Part shown: positions 59,180-64,000 of the stretch, piece by piece
Layout of the letters: every line of letters starts with the position of its first letter
Numbering within the stretch: position 1 is the first letter of the stretch
Origin: Xestospongia bergquistia
Lineage: Eukaryota > Porifera > Demospongiae > Haplosclerida > Petrosiidae
Length of the DNA stretch: 64,000 bases
NCBI GenBank assembly: GCA_963965975.1
Contig: OZ014413.1
Location: forward strand, 2,986,001-3,050,000
Direction: 5' to 3'
Notes under the pieces: model-generated
What the model was told of the DNA's origin: nothing
Seen by the model: only the letters and a program-made list of their open reading frames with translations
Database searches by the model: none
Position numbers and translations under genes: made by a program

Positions 59180-61130
59180 TGAACCAATTAAATTCTAAAT
59201 GGCAAATACAATCTTCTACTTCATTCATAATGCCTGTTTCTTGGTAATTTCATTGCCATATATAGTAAAATTTTAATAGAAATGGCTTCCTTTCTTCTGT
59301 TTGTTATCTGTACATTATAATGTGTTATATTATATATATATTACTATGCATAGTAAGTATATACTTATGCTAACTTTGCTTACTTATGCTAACTTTATTT
59401 TATACAAATATATTATTGTTAAAAGGTATAGTTTCAATTTAAAATACTATTAGCCAAAGATAGAACTGCTTCCAAATCCAGTTTCTGTTATAGTTAGTAG
59501 GGAACGAGAGTTAGTACAGTAACATGTTTACCTTTTAATAGCATTGTAAACCATACTTATAATTTATATAGAGAGAAAGAGAGAGAAAGAAATAGTAGAG
59601 TATTATATACTTTACCATTTAAATAACCAAAATTTATGTAATTTATAATATGTTACTACTATAGTGAGCATTGAAGCATTGAAGCAGTGATGCTAATGGA
59701 GAAAGTTTCAAATCCTACACCATCATGAAGGTTGTGTGCTACAAGATACAATGAAGGAATGACAATAGGAGATATACTAGAACCTGATATATGGCTACCT
59801 TATGGTATGTCCGCTGAAAATCAAAGTCTATTGTTCAAAGTCTTTCAATTCGAATTGTATTTGTTCCTGCATATCCCAAATATGGTACTACATAGATGCA
59901 ACAGATAGTTCAATTAGTATGGAACAATGGCACAGAAGATGGACGTGATATTGACAAGGCTTTATCTTGAATAGAATCAATGAGTTTAGAGGAAACTGTA
60001 GTCAGTTACTTACTTTGATTGAAAAATACTCTTTAACATTATAATCATTTAGTTTATGAAATCTCAATGAGGCTTCAAGACTCAAGCACCTTATTATTTG
60101 ATGCCTGGAGGAGATTCTTTAACAAACACGTCTCAAGCTATCTAAATATACAGTGTATACCGAAACCCTAGATGTAGCAGTTTCTTTGTTTCAACATTCT
60201 GATGCTTTTAACTACATATGTGGAGTTGTTTGGGATGAAGGATTTTATATCTGGACGTGTGATACATGGATGTTATTTCGAGCATATATTAGGGTGGTGG
60301 AAACACAAAGGTAAATATATACTTTTTTCTTGTTATCTTACATTGAATCTGTTAAAATATATAGATTGCTTATTGCTTTAACTGATTCATTTTTACATTT
60401 ACACTTGGATTGCATGCATTCACAAATAATACATTGAATAGATTATCAACATGCACTGTTATTATAAATGAGTCAGCACAAATTATGTATTTAATTAATT
60501 CTAAAAATGCAAATATAAGTGGTAGAGGGATGTCCATAGTGGCAACCCTTACAATAACACAGGAAAGCGATCATATACACAAATTACATAGCAGCAACCT
60601 TTATGCATGCATAGATGATAATTTTTTTTGCCTAGCTAATGTAATGTTAAACACAGAATCTTCATTACAACTGACAATATACCACCATCATTACCATAGT
60701 AATGACAGCATGTGATGCTTTCTAATCTTACTATTTTTGATATAAATGATTATGGATTAGTGAGATAGATCAATCCATTTATATATTATATGTATATATA
60801 TCAAACTGTCTACTTTGTACCCTCTGACAAGCCTTAAGATCCAATTTAGATATTGATATTGATATGAAATGGACTGGAGGATGATGAAGCAATGACAATA
60901 GAATGAATGTTGAAGTATATGTAGAAAAATACTTAAACCTTTCTGCTATAGCCTATAAAAAGATGGCATGCTGCATTTATATGGACAATAATTTGAAATG
61001 TATGTAACAGCAGTTTAGAAATGAGTGTGATAGCAATTCAAATCTTGCTTTGTCTAAATATTTAATATTATATATACCATATTCATAGCTTTGATATGAT
61101 ACAGCTTGAACCCTTTCAAGATCTGATGTT
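59180..61130 (+). other. Spacer with possible decayed coding exons, unrecognised
   Basis: Weak exon-like pieces on the plus strand: 59700-59800, 59905-60030, 60160-60310 (FNYICGVVWDEGFYIWTCDT, then a gtaaat donor) and 60410-60715 (101 codons, no ATG at its start). I do not recognise any, and frames do not join cleanly. They may be remnants of one lost gene. A (GA)n tract lies at about 59569-59590. Confidence 0.25.
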
Positions 61131-62345
61131 TATATACAATATGTATGTGTGACCATATATTATATTTTACAAATATGCTGATCTCATTAATAAATTATAA
61201 GAGTTAGCTGGTAAATAAATTAATACAATAGTAATGCATAATCTGTAGTTATAATGCCATCACATCCACATATAAGATCAATATACATACAGCACTATAC
61301 ATATATAACTGTAGATGGAATAAATTTTAAACAATATAATCACAACTTATAATCTAGTATATATTCAATTAATTGATTTGCATTTCCTTGATAACCAAAT
61401 ATCAACTAATAATATACATCCTTGAAGTTATAGTTAACTGTAAAACAGTCAACACAATGTTACTTAAGTTCTAAAAGAGATCTGCAATATTAATTTCACA
61501 CTTTGCTAATTGTAAAGGATATTCTATCAGGTTTAAACCCTTACTACACTTTAACTATACACTATCATGTTATACTATCTATGAAACTTGTGGTTACATA
61601 CTTTGAAAATGCCAATCAATTTATGTCTTGAATACTGTTATAGGAAATATAAAAATGAGAGTAGTGGAATATATTCAGCAATACATAATGTCTAGATCAA
61701 TGTCTGTGGTTACTGGCTCCAGTGTAATACAGTCTCGTTGCTATATTTAAGTTCTCTTTTGTATCCAAGATTTAAATATATGCTTCTTGATTCATCCCTT
61801 TGATTCATTCCTTTTATCCATTTCTTCATTCATCTATCCTATCAATTACTCTTACCTCAGTACTTTATCCTACTCTTAAAGTTGATATTGAAAACTTTCT
61901 ATGCAGACATCAGTCAGAAAAAGACTTTCATCAGTTTTATTAGAATGATGAACAAATATTTGAAATGAGAAATGGTTCTTTATACAAACATGCAAAATTT
62001 AACGATCGCATTAATAAATTATAAAAGTTAGCTGGTAGTGTAATAATTTAGTCTATTGTATACTTAAAAATATCTGTATTTGACATCATCACATATAAAA
62101 TGAATACATTACTACTCTATATACATGTAACTGTATATATGTAACAACTTTATACATTAAAACAATATGTATGTTGTTTTTATCAACTCAACTGTATGTG
62201 CTCAATTTTATTTGCATTCCCTTGATAAACAAATATCAGTGATTTATTTGTCAACTAATGATGCACACCCTTGCAGTAAAAAGTTTACTGCAAATTATCA
62301 AAGAATGTTAATTAAGTTGTAAGAGTATCTGCAACATTAATTTTA
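61131..62345. other. Repeat block upstream of the pseudogene
   Basis: Copies of the longer dispersed block (61140-61320 like 27135-27360 and 63780-64000) and of the 300-bp family (61375-61590 and 62200-62345). Order and orientation are the same as upstream of the gene at 47895, so the block was duplicated along with it. Confidence 0.55.
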
Positions 62346-62361
62346 ACTTTTGCAGTCATAA

Positions 62362-62882
62362 TCGAAGGAGGAATTTTCTCAATAACGGTTTGTGTGGAAA
62401 GCTCAATCAGGAATACTGCTTAGTCCATCACGTACGTGGAACAACTACGAGAATGATATCTCCAATAGGAAGTCTGGACTCTGGGATCTGTCCTTCCACG
62501 GAAACTGATGATGGCATAACTTTAAATTGTATTGGAGGCAGCTCTTGCCATCAAAAGTTGCAAAAGTTTTCTGATTACTTGAGCTGTTGTACTTTGCCTC
62601 TTTTTTGATTACTATAAAGATTTAAACAACTCATCATGTAACATCACCAATTCCTGTTTCTCAGAAACAGTCAGTCCTACCATAACAACATTTACTTCAT
62701 CTAGAGCATTTGCAGGCGCCATATCAAGAATCATTGCCACTGGAACAGTTGGAGGAGTCAATCCTACTGGAACAGTTACTCCCTCTAGAGTAGGTGGAGG
62801 AGCCACTCCCACTAAAACTGTAGCTCTCTCTGGAGCAATTGTGGGTGACAGCTCCCTCTTGGTCCAAAAGACTCACCGATAA
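62362..62882 (+). pseudogene. Broken paralogue of the Cys-rich surface protein
   Basis: From FLNNGLCGKLNQEYCLVHHV (62378 on) it matches residues ~90 onward of the product at 47895-48713, including SCHQKLQ and the CC pair. A stop (TGA at 62606-62608) follows LPLF, and the rest of the protein continues in a shifted frame. That part includes the TVTPSRVGG-type repeats and GAIVGDSSLLV. The signal peptide, first half and TATA box are missing: the shared word gaaggagg before the gene is joined directly to the middle of the coding region. This means an internal deletion of about 0.45 kb plus at least one frameshift. Confidence 0.75.
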
Positions 62883-62945
62883 GTGCATTATACTATATAC
62901 ATGTAACCATAGGGGAAGGAAAGGGGGGGCTGAAGAGCCCCAACT

Positions 62946-62978
62946 TCAAATCAGGGGGGCAAAGCCCCCCCTGATTTG
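62946..62978. repeat. GC-rich hairpin
   Basis: An inverted repeat with arms aaatcaggggggc and gcccccctgattt around a three-base loop, in otherwise AT-rich DNA. The G-rich flank at 62915-62940 (gggggggctgaagagcccc) also forms a short hairpin. Possibly a transposon end or a small insertion; no partner was found. Confidence 0.6.
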
Positions 62979-62982
62979 CACT

Positions 62983-64000
62983 CAAGACTATGTACATAAT
63001 AACCTCTTGACTGAAGCAGTTGTTTTGTTAATTTGTGTACATTAACAATCAACCACCACATTATTGTGTGGTCATCTTACCTTCTGTCAAAATTAATTGC
63101 TATAACAAAGGTATTAATAGAACGCAATGCACTTTTCAACCTTACACCGACTAAAAAATTACCTACAAAGTACTATGACCCAAGAATGACTAAACCATAT
63201 CATGCTGTTTGTTATATACACATAAGGACCGTACTGATAACATAAACTTATTAGAAATAGCTAAAGAGCTTGTTTCCTTTAGCGACAGATGAATTAATTT
63301 TTTTAATCATTTTGAACTAAATATAAGGTCAGCCCTTCCAACTTAAACTTCATTCCTACCCCTCTGCATGTAACTGTATAAATGTAACAATTTTATATAT
63401 TAAAACAATACTTTTTTTAATAATGTAGTTGTTGTATTTACATATCCTTGATAATCAAATATCAGTGATCCATTTGTCACCTAATGATGCACATCTTTAG
63501 TAGTAAAACTTAACTGCAAAAATGTTAATAAAATTTAAGAAAAGACTGCAACATTACTTTCACACAATTTCATTGAAGAGGATATGCAAATCAGGTTTAA
63601 ACCCTTACTACACTTTATCTACACTAAATTTAGTAACATACTATCATATAATACAAGTACTGTTTTACTTATATCTGGGACTACATAGAGAAAGACAAAA
63701 CGTTAGTATTGTATTAGCAGTGTAATTCATAATTGTTATATATACATGTATAAAACAGGCTCTCTTGTTCTCTTAATTGTTGTTGAAATAATAAAATCAT
63801 GTGGATGTAAATGAATACATAGTTGACCATATATTATATATTACAGATATGCAATTGATCTCATTAATAAATAGTAAAAGTCAGCTGCTAAATAAATTAA
63901 TTCAATAGTAATGACTATTCCATAGTTGAAAATAACTGTATTGGATGCCATTACATACATATATAAGATCAATTGATTACACTATAGATGTACAACTGTA
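62983..64000. other. Right-hand repeat spacer
   Basis: A copy of the 300-bp family at 63390-63730 is followed by the longer dispersed block to the window edge. The open frames at 63033-63245 and 63522-63725 have no motif; the second lies in the repeat. Confidence 0.55.

Overview
This is eukaryotic, AT-rich DNA with compact multi-exon genes (many introns of 40-60 bp, GT-AG), large tandem duplications and many transposons. Scavenger-receptor (SRCR) genes, a death-domain gene and death-domain relics suggest a marine invertebrate. A demosponge of the Amphimedon type is my best guess, but that is inference from gene families and not proven by the sequence. There are no prokaryotic operons, CRISPR arrays or recognisable tRNA/rRNA genes.

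Left third (1-15.4 kb, minus strand): two tandem paralogous SRCR receptor genes. Gene A (15346 down to 8168) is complete and I could join it exon by exon: 17 coding exons, 811 codons, with signal peptide, six SRCR domains as three repeated two-domain modules, and one C-terminal membrane helix. Gene B (5500 down past the left edge) has the same plan but carries a 19-bp frameshifting insertion. A dead copy of the signal-peptide exon lies between them. Intron 1 of gene A contains a 140-bp satellite that is present as a single unit in gene B.

Middle left (15.4-26.2 kb, plus strand): an orphan C/EBP-like leucine-zipper exon; a complete 12-exon gene (19547-22858, 635 codons) with an N-terminal death domain, a second conserved region and a coiled coil enlarged by a recent 287-bp exon duplication; then a piggyBac transposon with an apparently intact three-exon transposase (577 codons).

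Middle (26.2-42.3 kb): three tandem 4.47-kb units on the minus strand, each with an eight-exon ABHD1/3-type alpha/beta hydrolase anchored by an N-terminal helix. The first two copies look intact. The third lost the catalytic Asp through a 44-bp deletion. Each unit also carries, on the plus strand, a decayed death-domain fragment.

Right third (42.3-64 kb): a CACTA-like element carrying a C2H2 zinc-finger ORF; a TATA-driven gene for a small Cys-rich secreted or surface-anchored protein (47895-48713) with a broken relative at 62.36 kb; a 47-bp satellite of about 70 units interrupted by a Penelope-like retroelement fragment; and a 4.27-kb Ty3/gypsy LTR retrotransposon with a 5-bp target duplication and degenerate pol. 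A dispersed family of about 300 bp recurs at least 13 times between 26 and 64 kb.
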